The notes below the pieces were generated by a model. It was not told the origin of the DNA, did not search any database, and saw nothing but the letters and a program-made list of their open reading frames with translations. 13,423 nucleotides of DNA from NCBI GenBank assembly GCA_947177115.1, contig CAMWTG010000044.1, positions 1-13,423 of the forward strand, read 5' to 3'. Both the position numbers and the translations under genes were made by a program. This stretch comes from an uncultured Clostridia bacterium (lineage in GTDB: Bacteria > Bacillota > Clostridia > Oscillospirales > Oscillospiraceae). Shown in pieces: positions 1-7,049 of this stretch. Position 1 is the first letter of the stretch. The number at the start of each line of letters is the position of its first letter.

Positions 1-806
1 ATAGTATTGTGGGTGATGACATTTTTCAGATAAGTTTCATCCACCGGCGTGTCAGGGTCCCGGATAATTTTGCCGTCCTTGGGGTAGTACCCCATCCACT
101 CGCAGTTGATGCTCTCCCGTCCGCCCAAGGGGCAGGGACGGCTGAAACGGAGTACCAGATGGTGGCCCGGCAGCCGGTTGCCGTCTGTATCGAAAAATTC
201 TTCGTATACGGCCTCGGCCCGGCAGTCTGCAGCCTCCAGCTCCCGCTCCCGCTCCTCGGTCAGGCCGTAATCCCGCAGGCTGACGGTATGGGAGACGGCG
301 GGAACGCCCTTGCTGGGATCGCCGCCGGCCCCTAGATCCAGCGTCTCCAGAGACCACACGCCGCCCTTGTCGTTTTCGCCGTTGATGAACCTGTGATCCC
401 AATGATCGATTGGGTTCCAGATCTTGTAGCGCAGGTTGCCCAGGCCCTTGTCCTTCATACTTCTGGAGTACTGGTTATACCACTTGCCGTACCAGCGCCG
501 CCATGCCGGTTTCCAGGTGGGCGGCGTGACGGAGTACTCAATGTAGAATCCGGAGCCGTCCGGCATCATGGTATAACCGTACATAACATTTCGATAGCCG
601 TGGATTTGCAGCAGATCCAGCCAGTTTTCCGCCGGAATGGCATCCTTCACGTCCATGGGGCCGGCATCCAGGATCATCTGCTGGATCGGGTTCGGCGGAT
701 AGAGCGGATAGCCGGTATAAAACCGGGAGGAAGGCAGCGCCTTTTCCTCCGGAGTCAGCTCCGGGACCTTAATATGGGGCATGCAGCCGTTTGTAATAAG
801 TTCCAT
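1..806 (-). CDS. Acylphloroglucinol/phloretin hydrolase-like protein (DAPG hydrolase, PhlG-type domain), copy 1, C-terminus cut by window edge
   Basis: Seen: an open frame of 268 codons running off the left edge, starting at ATG 806-804 after AAGGAGG at the ideal distance, 14 bases behind the SDR gene. It aligns along its length with the 293-residue protein at 3186-4067, sharing NLRYKIWN, TLDLGAG/SLDLGAG, PDGSG and SRPCPLGG blocks. Candidate metal ligands H135, H138, E154, H216 and H266 line up with H142, H145, E161, H216 and H266 of that copy; the expected final Glu lies just beyond the edge. Family knowledge: PhlG and gut phloretin hydrolase are Zn-dependent enzymes that hydrolyse the C-C bond between an acyl group and a phloroglucinol ring, with a C-terminal HxxxE pair among the ligands. 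Inference: cytoplasmic hydrolase of an aromatic-ketone pathway; the true substrate is unknown. About 20-25 residues are missing at the C-terminus. Confidence 0.8.
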   Translation of the reverse strand, partial: MELITNGCMPHIKVPELTPEEKALPSSRFYTGYPLYPPNPIQQMILDAGPMDVKDAIPAENWLDLLQIHGYRNVMYGYTMMPDGSGFYIEYSVTPPTWKPAWRRWYGKWYNQYSRSMKDKGLGNLRYKIWNPIDHWDHRFINGENDKGGVWSLETLDLGAGGDPSKGVPAVSHTVSLRDYGLTEERERELEAADCRAEAVYEEFFDTDGNRLPGHHLVLRFSRPCPLGGRESINCEWMGYYPKDGKIIRDPDTPVDETYLKNVITHNT

Positions 807-820
807 GTACATCCTCCTTG

Positions 821-1618
821 TCAGCCCACGATCATGCCGCCGTTGACATCAATGCGTGCGCCATTGACAAATCCGGCCTCCTCACTGGCCAGAAACTCCA
901 CCGCGCTGACCACGTCCTGGGGGACGCCCAGCCGGCCAACAGGCGTCCTGGCCAGCAGCTCGGCACGGAGCTCATCCGTCAGCGCATCCTCGGCGGTATC
1001 CTGCTCGATGTGGCCGATCAGCACACAGTTGGTGGTGATCCCTTTGGGGCCCAGCTCCCTGGCCATTTCATAGGTCAGAGCCTCCAGACCGCCGCGAGCC
1101 GCCGCGAAAGACGGATCAAAGGCCCATCCGCCGTTGCGCGCATCGCAGGTGGTCATATTGATGATGCGGGGCGCCTTGCTCTTGAGCAGGTAGGGCAGGG
1201 ACAGCTTGGCATTGACGAAGGCGGATTCCACCACCTCCATGGAGTGCCGCCAAATCTGCTTGTCCGTCTGCTCAAAATTATAGCGCACATGTCCGCCCTT
1301 GGCGTTGACCACCACATCGATACTGCCGAAGCGCTCATAGATCCAGCGGATAACATCCGACATTTTGGATTCTTCCGTATAGATATCCGGAGCGGCGGCC
1401 ATGTTCTCCGCCAGACATGCCTGGGGATTCTGGGCAAAGCCGATGACGTGGTCCCTATACTTGGGGTCCAGCTGTTCGATAGCCTTCCACGCCTTGGTAT
1501 GCATACCGCTGAGCAGCGCCACATTCATCCCCTGCTCCAGCGCCATTTTTACGATCGCCATGCCGTTGTTGCCGGCGCCGCCGGTGATGGTCATGGTCCT
1601 TCCTTTTAAAGTCAACAT
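821..1618 (-). CDS. Short-chain dehydrogenase/reductase (SDR) family protein with substituted catalytic residues
   Basis: A 265-residue Rossmann-fold SDR. Seen: an N-terminal TGGAGNNG nucleotide-binding loop at residues 12-19 (the family pattern TGxxxGxG with Asn in place of the middle Gly), NAKG at 105-108 for the usual NNAG, and a C-terminal GARIDVNGG that matches the family end. The active site is altered: where the family has Ser, Tyr and Lys this protein has Thr156/157, Phe171 and Arg175 (PSFAAARGGLEALT against the usual YSASKAALxxLT). The usual PG motif after the sixth strand is IG. ATG 1618 was chosen because AGGAG lies 9 bases upstream; a TTG at 1627 touches that site directly. It sits between transporter and hydrolase in the operon. 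It is either a divergent oxidoreductase or a non-catalytic member; the cofactor loop still suggests dinucleotide binding. Confidence 0.85.
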   Translation of the reverse strand: MLTLKGRTMTITGGAGNNGMAIVKMALEQGMNVALLSGMHTKAWKAIEQLDPKYRDHVIGFAQNPQACLAENMAAAPDIYTEESKMSDVIRWIYERFGSIDVVVNAKGGHVRYNFEQTDKQIWRHSMEVVESAFVNAKLSLPYLLKSKAPRIINMTTCDARNGGWAFDPSFAAARGGLEALTYEMARELGPKGITTNCVLIGHIEQDTAEDALTDELRAELLARTPVGRLGVPQDVVSAVEFLASEEAGFVNGARIDVNGGMIVG

Positions 1619-1658
1619 ATGCTCCAACTCCTAATTTTTATTTTGCATTTGCCGGGGA

Positions 1659-3101
1659 TCATTCACCGCCGTGCCTCTGCTTCAGGGCAGCCACATTATC
1701 ATCCACGCGCTTCTTATTCAGCGGATACAGGATCCCGATGATCAATGCCATCAGGGTGAAGCCGATCATGGGGACAATGCAGGAGATGTTGTAAATACCG
1801 TTGGTGATCTCAGGCTCATACATATTGGCCTCGGTGTAGCCAATGACACTCAGCATCATACCGGTGACGCCGGAGGACAGCGCACTGCCGAATTTCCGGC
1901 CGAAGCTGTAAACGCTATAGATGGTACCGTCCATGCGCCTGCCAGTACGGACCTCCTCATCGTCCACGATGTCGGTGACCAGAGCAAAGGTAACAGGGTT
2001 GAACAGGGCCAGTCCCACGGTGACGCCGCCGTAGATGACGATCCAGACATACACATTGGATGTGTGCAGGAAAAAGGCAACGGCGAAGACAACAGCGGAG
2101 ATCAGGCAGCCAATGACGGTGATCTCTTTTTTACCAACTTTGGCAACAATGCCAACGATACAGGCGGCGATTAACAGCGTGATGATGGTCTCCACCGGGC
2201 TGGTAACGGCCTGCAGCTTGCCCTGTCCGAAATAGTTGCCGAACATATAGCCGCTCATGCGGTGGAAAGCGCTGTTGGAACACTCCTGCACGATGATCAG
2301 CAGGACAATGGCAATCAGGCCGCGGTTATGGGCCAGATCGCTGAGAAACGCGCCAAGATTCAGCTTTTCGTTTTTGGCGGGGATTTTTACACGCTCAGTT
2401 GTCATGAAATAGCACGCCATCCACAGCACGAAAGAGAGAATGGCGAAGACCAGGCCGCAGAGCATCATCCGGTTCCCATCAAAAATCTGAAGCGCTTCGC
2501 CCTTGTCGTCCAGTATGACCGCTCCATCAGGCCCTGTGGCGTCCACGTAAACCACCAGAGGCACAATGAAATTGATAACCGTCACCGCCAGGGTGCCGCC
2601 GATATGCCGCCAGTTGGAGAGCTTGGTACGGTCCAGGGCGTTATTGGACATAGCGGAAGCCATGGAGCCGTAGGGAATGATGATCATAGTGTAGAACACG
2701 CTGGAGTAGAGCAGATAGGTCACGAACAGCCACGCGATCTTGACCGGCATAGCCGCACCCTTCATCCAACTGGCGTACATCAGGAAACTGATAAGGGAGA
2801 CGGGGCCGGCGATCCGGCGGATCCAAGGCCGGAATTTGCCCTCCTTGGTGGTGGGCGCCCGGTCACAGATCTGGCCCATGCCCAGGTCTGTGACCGCATC
2901 CAAAACCTGGGCGACCATCATCGCAATGCCAACGATGCCGGCGGAGACGCCCAAAACATCGGTATAGAACTTCATCATGAAGCCTGTACAGAGGGTGTAT
3001 GTAAAGTCTCCGGCGAAGTTGCCGGACAGATAACCAACCTGGTCGCGCCAGCCGAAGGGCCTCATGTTTTGCAGGGTTTGCGCCTTTTGTGTCGTTTTCA
3101 T
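1659..3101 (-). CDS. GPH-family (MelB-type) cation symporter, major facilitator superfamily
   Basis: A 480-residue integral membrane protein with about a dozen hydrophobic segments, the normal size for the glycoside-pentoside-hexuronide:cation symporter family (TC 2.A.2). Seen: the family signature DAVTD at residues 68-72 followed by GxxxDR and GKFRPW (88-93); the two Asp residues spaced by four match the cation-site pair of MelB (D55/D59). The second half carries the GRRMDGTIYSVYSFGRKFG-like segment typical of the family. Known role: uptake of sugars or glycosides with Na+, H+ or Li+. Inference from context: imports the substrate of the flanking hydrolases, perhaps a glycosylated aromatic compound. 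The ribosome-binding site is weak (AGAGAAG region); the next in-frame Met (13) has none better. An 84-base gap separates it from the upstream hydrolase gene and 40 bases from the SDR gene. Confidence 0.9.
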   Translation of the reverse strand: MKTTQKAQTLQNMRPFGWRDQVGYLSGNFAGDFTYTLCTGFMMKFYTDVLGVSAGIVGIAMMVAQVLDAVTDLGMGQICDRAPTTKEGKFRPWIRRIAGPVSLISFLMYASWMKGAAMPVKIAWLFVTYLLYSSVFYTMIIIPYGSMASAMSNNALDRTKLSNWRHIGGTLAVTVINFIVPLVVYVDATGPDGAVILDDKGEALQIFDGNRMMLCGLVFAILSFVLWMACYFMTTERVKIPAKNEKLNLGAFLSDLAHNRGLIAIVLLIIVQECSNSAFHRMSGYMFGNYFGQGKLQAVTSPVETIITLLIAACIVGIVAKVGKKEITVIGCLISAVVFAVAFFLHTSNVYVWIVIYGGVTVGLALFNPVTFALVTDIVDDEEVRTGRRMDGTIYSVYSFGRKFGSALSSGVTGMMLSVIGYTEANMYEPEITNGIYNISCIVPMIGFTLMALIIGILYPLNKKRVDDNVAALKQRHGGE

Positions 3102-3185
3102 TTTTCCGTCTTCTCTTTCTTAATATTTTATTGTATGTCGGTCATATTTTCCAAACAGTGCGCCGCCGGTGCCGGCAGGTATCTG

Positions 3186-4067
3186 TCAGTCGGCGTCTGC
3201 GGGCTGATCCTTGTACTCGGCGTACAGCTCCGGCAGGAAAGTATATAGATGCTCCCACTCCACCAGGGTGTGGATGACCACTTTCTTTAGATACTCCTCA
3301 TTGCAGAAGGTACTTTCATCCCGGACCAGCTTTCCGTTCTCCGGCCGCCAGCCGATCCACTCACGGCTGCGGGTCTCCACGCCGCCCAGAGGGCAGGGCC
3401 GGGAGTAACTCAGGCACAGGTGGGTGCCCGGCTCATCGAAAGTCTCATAGGAACCGTGGCCGGTGAGCTGGCAGCCCGCCGCCTTCAGCTCCGCCATCCA
3501 TGTATCGGTCATGCCGAAGTCGGACAGGGGGAACTCATGGCGGATGGTGTCATACATCCGGTCGCCGGCGCCCAGGTCCAGGCTCTCGGTGGTGTGGATG
3601 CCTTCGGAACCGTTTTTCCAATTGACGTAGTAGTGGTCGAAATGGTCGGCGTAATTCCAGATTTTGTAGCGCAGATTGCCGTGGCCGGGGACCATACTCC
3701 TGGATTTCAGGTTCCGCCAGTTGCGGTACCAGCGCTCCATCTCCTCGGTGATATGGGGCGGACGCACCCGGTAAGTAGCCACATAGCCGGAGCCATCGGG
3801 GAACATGCAGTAGCCCAGCTCCATTTTGTCATAGCCGTAGGGTTTGAGAAGGCTCATGAAATTCTCCGGCTGAATGGCGTCTTTGGGGTCCATGGGATTG
3901 AGGGTGTTGATCACCTGCATCTCCACCGGCGTGGGGTAGTGGAGCGGGTATTTGTAGAAATACTTGGCCAGGGGCATCTTCTCCTCTTCCGGGAAAAGTT
4001 TCTGCCGGATGTTGATGACGCTGCTGTCATCCGTTGGGAAAATTTCTTTGTTTACTTGAATAAGCAT
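3186..4067 (-). CDS. Acylphloroglucinol/phloretin hydrolase-like protein (DAPG hydrolase, PhlG-type domain), copy 2
   Basis: A complete 293-residue protein and first gene of the minus-strand operon, with AAGGAGG 7 bases before ATG 4067. Its length is close to PhlG of Pseudomonas and phloretin hydrolase of Eubacterium ramulus. Seen: no signal peptide; candidate metal site residues H142, H145, E161, H216 and a C-terminal H266-x3-E270 pair, the spacing expected for the final two ligands of PhlG; family-like blocks PDGSGY, NLRYKIWN, ESLDLGAG and SRPCPLGG. Known role of the family: Zn-dependent hydrolysis of a C-C bond joining an acyl chain to a polyhydroxylated ring (diacetylphloroglucinol, phloretin). 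Inference: same chemistry on an imported aromatic ketone. Distantly related uses of this fold cannot be excluded, and the natural substrate cannot be read from sequence. The paralogue at 1-806 sits at the other end of the operon. Confidence 0.82.
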   Translation of the reverse strand: MLIQVNKEIFPTDDSSVINIRQKLFPEEEKMPLAKYFYKYPLHYPTPVEMQVINTLNPMDPKDAIQPENFMSLLKPYGYDKMELGYCMFPDGSGYVATYRVRPPHITEEMERWYRNWRNLKSRSMVPGHGNLRYKIWNYADHFDHYYVNWKNGSEGIHTTESLDLGAGDRMYDTIRHEFPLSDFGMTDTWMAELKAAGCQLTGHGSYETFDEPGTHLCLSYSRPCPLGGVETRSREWIGWRPENGKLVRDESTFCNEEYLKKVVIHTLVEWEHLYTFLPELYAEYKDQPADAD

Positions 4068-4126
4068 AGCGGTCCTCCTTCAAACTGAAAATTTGGTTAT
4101 ATTTCCTCATAAATTAGCTTGATTTC

Positions 4127-4156
4127 ATTATAGTTGTTAGAGACCTTGACAATCAA
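4127..4156 (-). promoter_or_regulatory. Promoter of the hydrolase/symporter/SDR operon
   Basis: On the minus strand TTGATT (4156-4151) and TATAAT (4132-4127) are separated by 18 bases and lie about 60 bases upstream of ATG 4067. The -10 is a perfect sigma-A hexamer; the -35 matches four of six. It overlaps the -35 of the divergent LysR promoter by one base, so the two promoters are back to back. Confidence 0.6.
4134..4152. promoter_or_regulatory. Candidate LysR-type operator (T-N11-A box)
   Basis: TTGT (4134-4137) and ACAA (4149-4152) form a dyad with exactly 11 bases between, the classic T-N11-A LysR box. It overlaps the -35 of the LysR gene (4146-4151), as expected for autorepression, and lies just upstream of the operon -10, as expected for activation. 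A four-base dyad can occur by chance; position is the main support. A direct repeat TTGGTTATA at 4093-4101 and 4164-4172 also flanks this region. Confidence 0.45.
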
Positions 4157-4174
4157 TTCTATCTTGGTTATAAT
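4146..4174 (+). promoter_or_regulatory. Consensus sigma-A promoter of the LysR regulator gene
   Basis: TTGACA (4146-4151) and TATAAT (4169-4174) with a 17-base spacer, a perfect match to the housekeeping consensus. It lies 42 bases upstream of the LysR start codon at 4217. Confidence 0.8.
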
Positions 4175-4216
4175 TTTTTCCGATCAGGAAAGAATGCGCG
4201 CGGGGAGGGCTTTCAA

Positions 4217-5125
4217 ATGGAGATCAGACTGCTGCAGGAATTTGTATCTTTGGTAGAGACAAAAAGCTTTCAGGAGACATCAGAGCAGATGAACATCTCT
4301 CAATCTACGTTGACAAAGCACATCCACAAGCTGGAGGACGAGATGGGCGTCTCTCTGTTTGACCGCTCTACCCGTTCGGTGGAGCTTAATGAGTACAGCA
4401 AGACCTATTATCCCTATGCGGAGAAAATTGTCAAGCTGTATGAGGAAGGCGATGCCATGATCGCCGCCCTCCTTTCTCAGGGGAAAAACGTACTGCGGGT
4501 GGCGCTTACGCCGGCGCTGGCCCACTACAGCGGTATCGAGGTCCTGTCCGATTTTTCCAGGGAGTTTTCCCAATACCGGCTGGAGATCACAGAATGCCCC
4601 CGTGTGATAGATCTGCTGACCGATCAGAAATGCGACTTTGTTTTTGCCATGGAAAATGATGCCATGGACGGACATATGTCCAAGCTGTTATACAAGATCG
4701 ACCGGCTGGTGGTGGTTTTTCCCGCCTCCCATCCCCTGGCGGCATTGAAGGAGGTCACGTTGGAACAGCTCCGCGATGAGCGGTTTATTTTTCACAGGAA
4801 TTCCAGCGGCGAGATGCATCTGGAAACCCGAAAGTTTTTGCAGCTGTGTAAGGACGCCAGCTTCAAGCCCACTGCCGCCGCAAACATTTCCTCTATATCT
4901 ACAATCGTAAAGATGGTCAGCCAGGAGCAGGGGATCGCGATCCTGCACCAGGGGCAGATCCCGGCGGATGCGGAAGATATTTTCTGGACGGAGCTGATCC
5001 CAACCGTGCATTCCCATATTTACGCGCTGTACTTGAACAATAAGCCGATGTCCGCCGCATGCCGGGCCTTCCGGAGCTATCTTCTGCAGCGCATTGACCG
5101 CCGGGAAGAGGCGGCATCCGTATAG
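4217..5125 (+). CDS. LysR-family transcriptional regulator, divergent from the hydrolase operon
   Basis: A 302-residue protein of normal LysR length. Seen: an N-terminal winged helix-turn-helix at about residues 1-62 (LLQEFVSLVE, then the recognition helix SQSTLTKHIHKLEDEMG and the wing LFDRS), a linker helix, and an effector-binding domain from about residue 90 to the end with the usual two-lobed pattern (FVFAMEND, VVFPASHPL, ISTIVKMVSQEQGIAIL). Start is ATG 4217 with GGGAGGG 8 bases upstream. Known role: tetrameric DNA-binding protein that normally represses its own gene and activates a neighbouring divergent operon when bound to a small-molecule inducer. Inference: it controls the hydrolase, symporter and SDR genes, with the pathway substrate or a product as inducer. 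It has its own promoter and an intrinsic terminator 40 bases after the stop codon. Confidence 0.93.
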   Translation: MEIRLLQEFVSLVETKSFQETSEQMNISQSTLTKHIHKLEDEMGVSLFDRSTRSVELNEYSKTYYPYAEKIVKLYEEGDAMIAALLSQGKNVLRVALTPALAHYSGIEVLSDFSREFSQYRLEITECPRVIDLLTDQKCDFVFAMENDAMDGHMSKLLYKIDRLVVVFPASHPLAALKEVTLEQLRDERFIFHRNSSGEMHLETRKFLQLCKDASFKPTAAANISSISTIVKMVSQEQGIAILHQGQIPADAEDIFWTELIPTVHSHIYALYLNNKPMSAACRAFRSYLLQRIDRREEAASV

Positions 5126-5164
5126 CCCTGCCTGAAAAACCGGAGATGTCATATCCGTTGCCTT

Positions 5165-5199
5165 ACCGGCGCCGCAGCTGCAGCGCCGGTAATTTTTTT
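5165..5199 (+). terminator. Intrinsic terminator after the LysR gene
   Basis: Eight-base arms ACCGGCGC (5165-5172) and GCGCCGGT (5183-5190) enclose a 10-base loop that can pair further internally (GCAGCTGC), followed by AA and seven T. A textbook Rho-independent terminator that separates the LysR unit from the ABC operon, whose promoter begins 20 bases later. Confidence 0.9.
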
Positions 5200-5218
5200 A
5201 CATATTTCAAAAGGCACC

Positions 5219-5247
5219 TTGACAATCGCGAAGACAGCGGCTATAAT
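5219..5247 (+). promoter_or_regulatory. Consensus sigma-A promoter of the ABC/nitrogenase-like operon
   Basis: TTGACA (5219-5224) and TATAAT (5242-5247) with 17 bases between, a perfect match to the consensus. The first gene starts at 5313, giving a leader of roughly 60 bases. The -35 lies within a 12-base block, ACCTTGACAATC (5216-5227), identical to the block around the -35 of the LysR gene at 4143-4154. Confidence 0.82.
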
Positions 5248-5274
5248 CGTGAGGTACCGATCGATTTGTAGCGG

Positions 5275-5292
5275 GCGCCGTCTGGGCGGCGC
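5275..5292 (+). promoter_or_regulatory. Leader hairpin upstream of the ABC operon
   Basis: GCGCCG (5275-5280) and CGGCGC (5287-5292) form a six-base-pair GC stem with a six-base loop in the 5' leader, six bases before the AAAGGAGGG ribosome-binding site (5298-5306). No T-run follows, so it is not a terminator. It might tune translation or message stability, or be incidental. No known riboswitch class is recognised. Confidence 0.35.
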
Positions 5293-5312
5293 AACACAAA
5301 GGAGGGCAATTC

Positions 5313-7049
5313 ATGTGGCATTATATCAGGCGGTATGTCCATCTTGCCGTCATTGCCGCGCTGTTCATGGTGGGCGAGGTCCTGGTGGATCTGTTCCAGC
5401 CCGCCCTGATGCGGCAGATCGTGGACAACGGCGTTCTGGGCCTGAACAGCGGCGGCGTGGGGGACCCCGGGCTGATCCTGCGGGTGGGCGTATGGATGGC
5501 CTTTGTGGTCATCCTGGGCGGAGCCTGCGGGTCGCTGAACAATGTCTTTACCCATATGTGCTGCCAGAGCATGGGCAACGACCTGCGGAAGGACTGCTTT
5601 AAAAAAATCATGTCCTTCTCCTTCGACCAGATGGACCGCTTTGGCGCCGGCTCCCTGATCACCCGGGTCACCAACGACGTCAACCAGGTTTCTATGCTGG
5701 TAGGTCAGTTCATTCGGGGCGTGGTGCGCACCGGTATGCTCACATTCGGCAGCATCGTGTGCCTGTACCGGCTGAGCGCTGTCTTCGGGAATATCGTGCT
5801 GTGCGCGCTGCCCTTTATGCTGGCCTGCCTGATTATCTGCATCCGCTCCGCCACCCCTCTGTTCAGCAGATTGCAGGCCCAGCTGGATAAAATCAACGAC
5901 ATTTTGCAGGAGGATATCTCCGGCATCCGGGTAGTAAAGGCCTGCGTGCGGGAGGTCTACGAGAAGCTGCGCTTCGGCAAGGCCAACGGCGCGCTGATCA
6001 AGACCCAGCTGAAATTTTTGGTGATCTTCTCTGTGATGAACCCCACTATCAACGCTCTGATGTATATTGCGGTAACGGTGATCCTCCTGAAAGGCTCCGT
6101 CCAGGTGGTCGAGGGCGCGGCCACGCCCGGCATGATCATGGCCGCCATCACCTATACTACCCAGCTGCTCCAGGGCGTGCTGATGCTGGTGATGATCTTC
6201 CAGACCATTTCCCGGGGCTATGCCTCCTGGAAGCGGGTGCGGGAAGTCATGGACAGCGAGGCCATGCTTCGGGACGGGAATTTCGATGGCAGAACGGATG
6301 TCCGGGGGGAGCTGGAGTTCCGGGACGTGTCCTTCTGCTACCCCGGCTCTCAGCAGCCCGCCCTGCGGCATATACATTTGAATGTCCGCTCCGGGGAGAC
6401 GCTGGCGGTTATCGGGCCCACCGGCAGCGGGAAGTCCACGCTGGTGAACCTGATTCTGCGTTTTTATGACACCACCGAAGGGGAATTACTGGTGGATGGC
6501 GTGGACGTGCGCCGCTACAGGCAAACGGCCCTGCGGGATAAGTTCGGCGCGGCGCTGCAAAAGAGCGAGCTGTTCAGCGTGTCCCTGCGGGAGAACATCG
6601 CCTGGGGCGTGTCCGGTGCGGACGGCAACGCCGTTGCCAACGCCGCCCATACTGCCCAGGCGGCTTCCTTCGTAGAGGCGTCCCCCCAGGGGTACGATAC
6701 CCTGGTAGCGGAGCGGGGAGCCAACCTCTCCGGCGGACAGAAACAGCGGATCTCCATCGCCCGGGCGGTGCTGAAACCGGCGGAATTCCTTATTTTTGAC
6801 GACTCTTCCAGTGCTCTGGACCTCAAGACTGAGGCCGCGCTGTACGATGCTCTGGAGGCCGCCCGGCCGGAATGCACCAAGATCCTGATCGCCCAGCGGA
6901 TCGCCACCGTGCGGCGGGCGGACCGGATCGCCGTTATGGATCAGGGGGCTATCGTAGGCTGCGGCAGCCATCAGGAGCTGATGGAGAGCTGCCCGGTCTA
7001 CCGGGACATCTGTTATTCCCAGATGGGGAACGAGGAGGAGGCGCTGTAA
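5313..7049 (+). CDS. ABC exporter half-transporter with degenerate ATP site (TM287/BmrC-like subunit)
   Basis: A 578-residue half-transporter: six-helix transmembrane domain over about residues 1-310, then an ATPase domain. Seen: Walker A GPTGSGKST at 368-376, signature LSGGQ at 472-476, Walker B ending in Asp496, but Asp497 replaces the catalytic Glu and Gln528 replaces the H-loop His (IAQRIATV). Family knowledge: these substitutions mark the subunit carrying the non-hydrolysing ATP site in heterodimeric type IV exporters such as TM287/288 and BmrCD. Its partner is the next gene, whose start overlaps this stop by one base. The ribosome-binding site AAAGGAGGG lies before ATG 5313. First gene of the operon with the nitrogenase-like proteins; the exported substrate (peptide, lipid, drug or cofactor-like molecule) cannot be told from sequence. 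Confidence 0.93.
   Translation: MWHYIRRYVHLAVIAALFMVGEVLVDLFQPALMRQIVDNGVLGLNSGGVGDPGLILRVGVWMAFVVILGGACGSLNNVFTHMCCQSMGNDLRKDCFKKIMSFSFDQMDRFGAGSLITRVTNDVNQVSMLVGQFIRGVVRTGMLTFGSIVCLYRLSAVFGNIVLCALPFMLACLIICIRSATPLFSRLQAQLDKINDILQEDISGIRVVKACVREVYEKLRFGKANGALIKTQLKFLVIFSVMNPTINALMYIAVTVILLKGSVQVVEGAATPGMIMAAITYTTQLLQGVLMLVMIFQTISRGYASWKRVREVMDSEAMLRDGNFDGRTDVRGELEFRDVSFCYPGSQQPALRHIHLNVRSGETLAVIGPTGSGKSTLVNLILRFYDTTEGELLVDGVDVRRYRQTALRDKFGAALQKSELFSVSLRENIAWGVSGADGNAVANAAHTAQAASFVEASPQGYDTLVAERGANLSGGQKQRISIARAVLKPAEFLIFDDSSSALDLKTEAALYDALEAARPECTKILIAQRIATVRRADRIAVMDQGAIVGCGSHQELMESCPVYRDICYSQMGNEEEAL

Noticed and set aside
1619..1627. TTG 1627 as start of the SDR gene
   Set aside because: AGGAG directly abuts this codon, leaving no spacing; ATG 1618 has the site 9 bases upstream.
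5241..6377. A 378-codon open frame on the minus strand opposite the first ABC gene
   Set aside because: It is an antisense frame created by GC-rich codon use; composition (many His, Gln, Asp) is unlike real proteins and the plus strand carries clear ABC transporter motifs.
6872..7048. Extended start for the second ABC subunit at 6872
   Set aside because: The extension overlaps the conserved H-loop region of the upstream gene, has no ribosome-binding site, and the TAATG junction at 7047-7051 with GAGGAGGAGG is the clear start.
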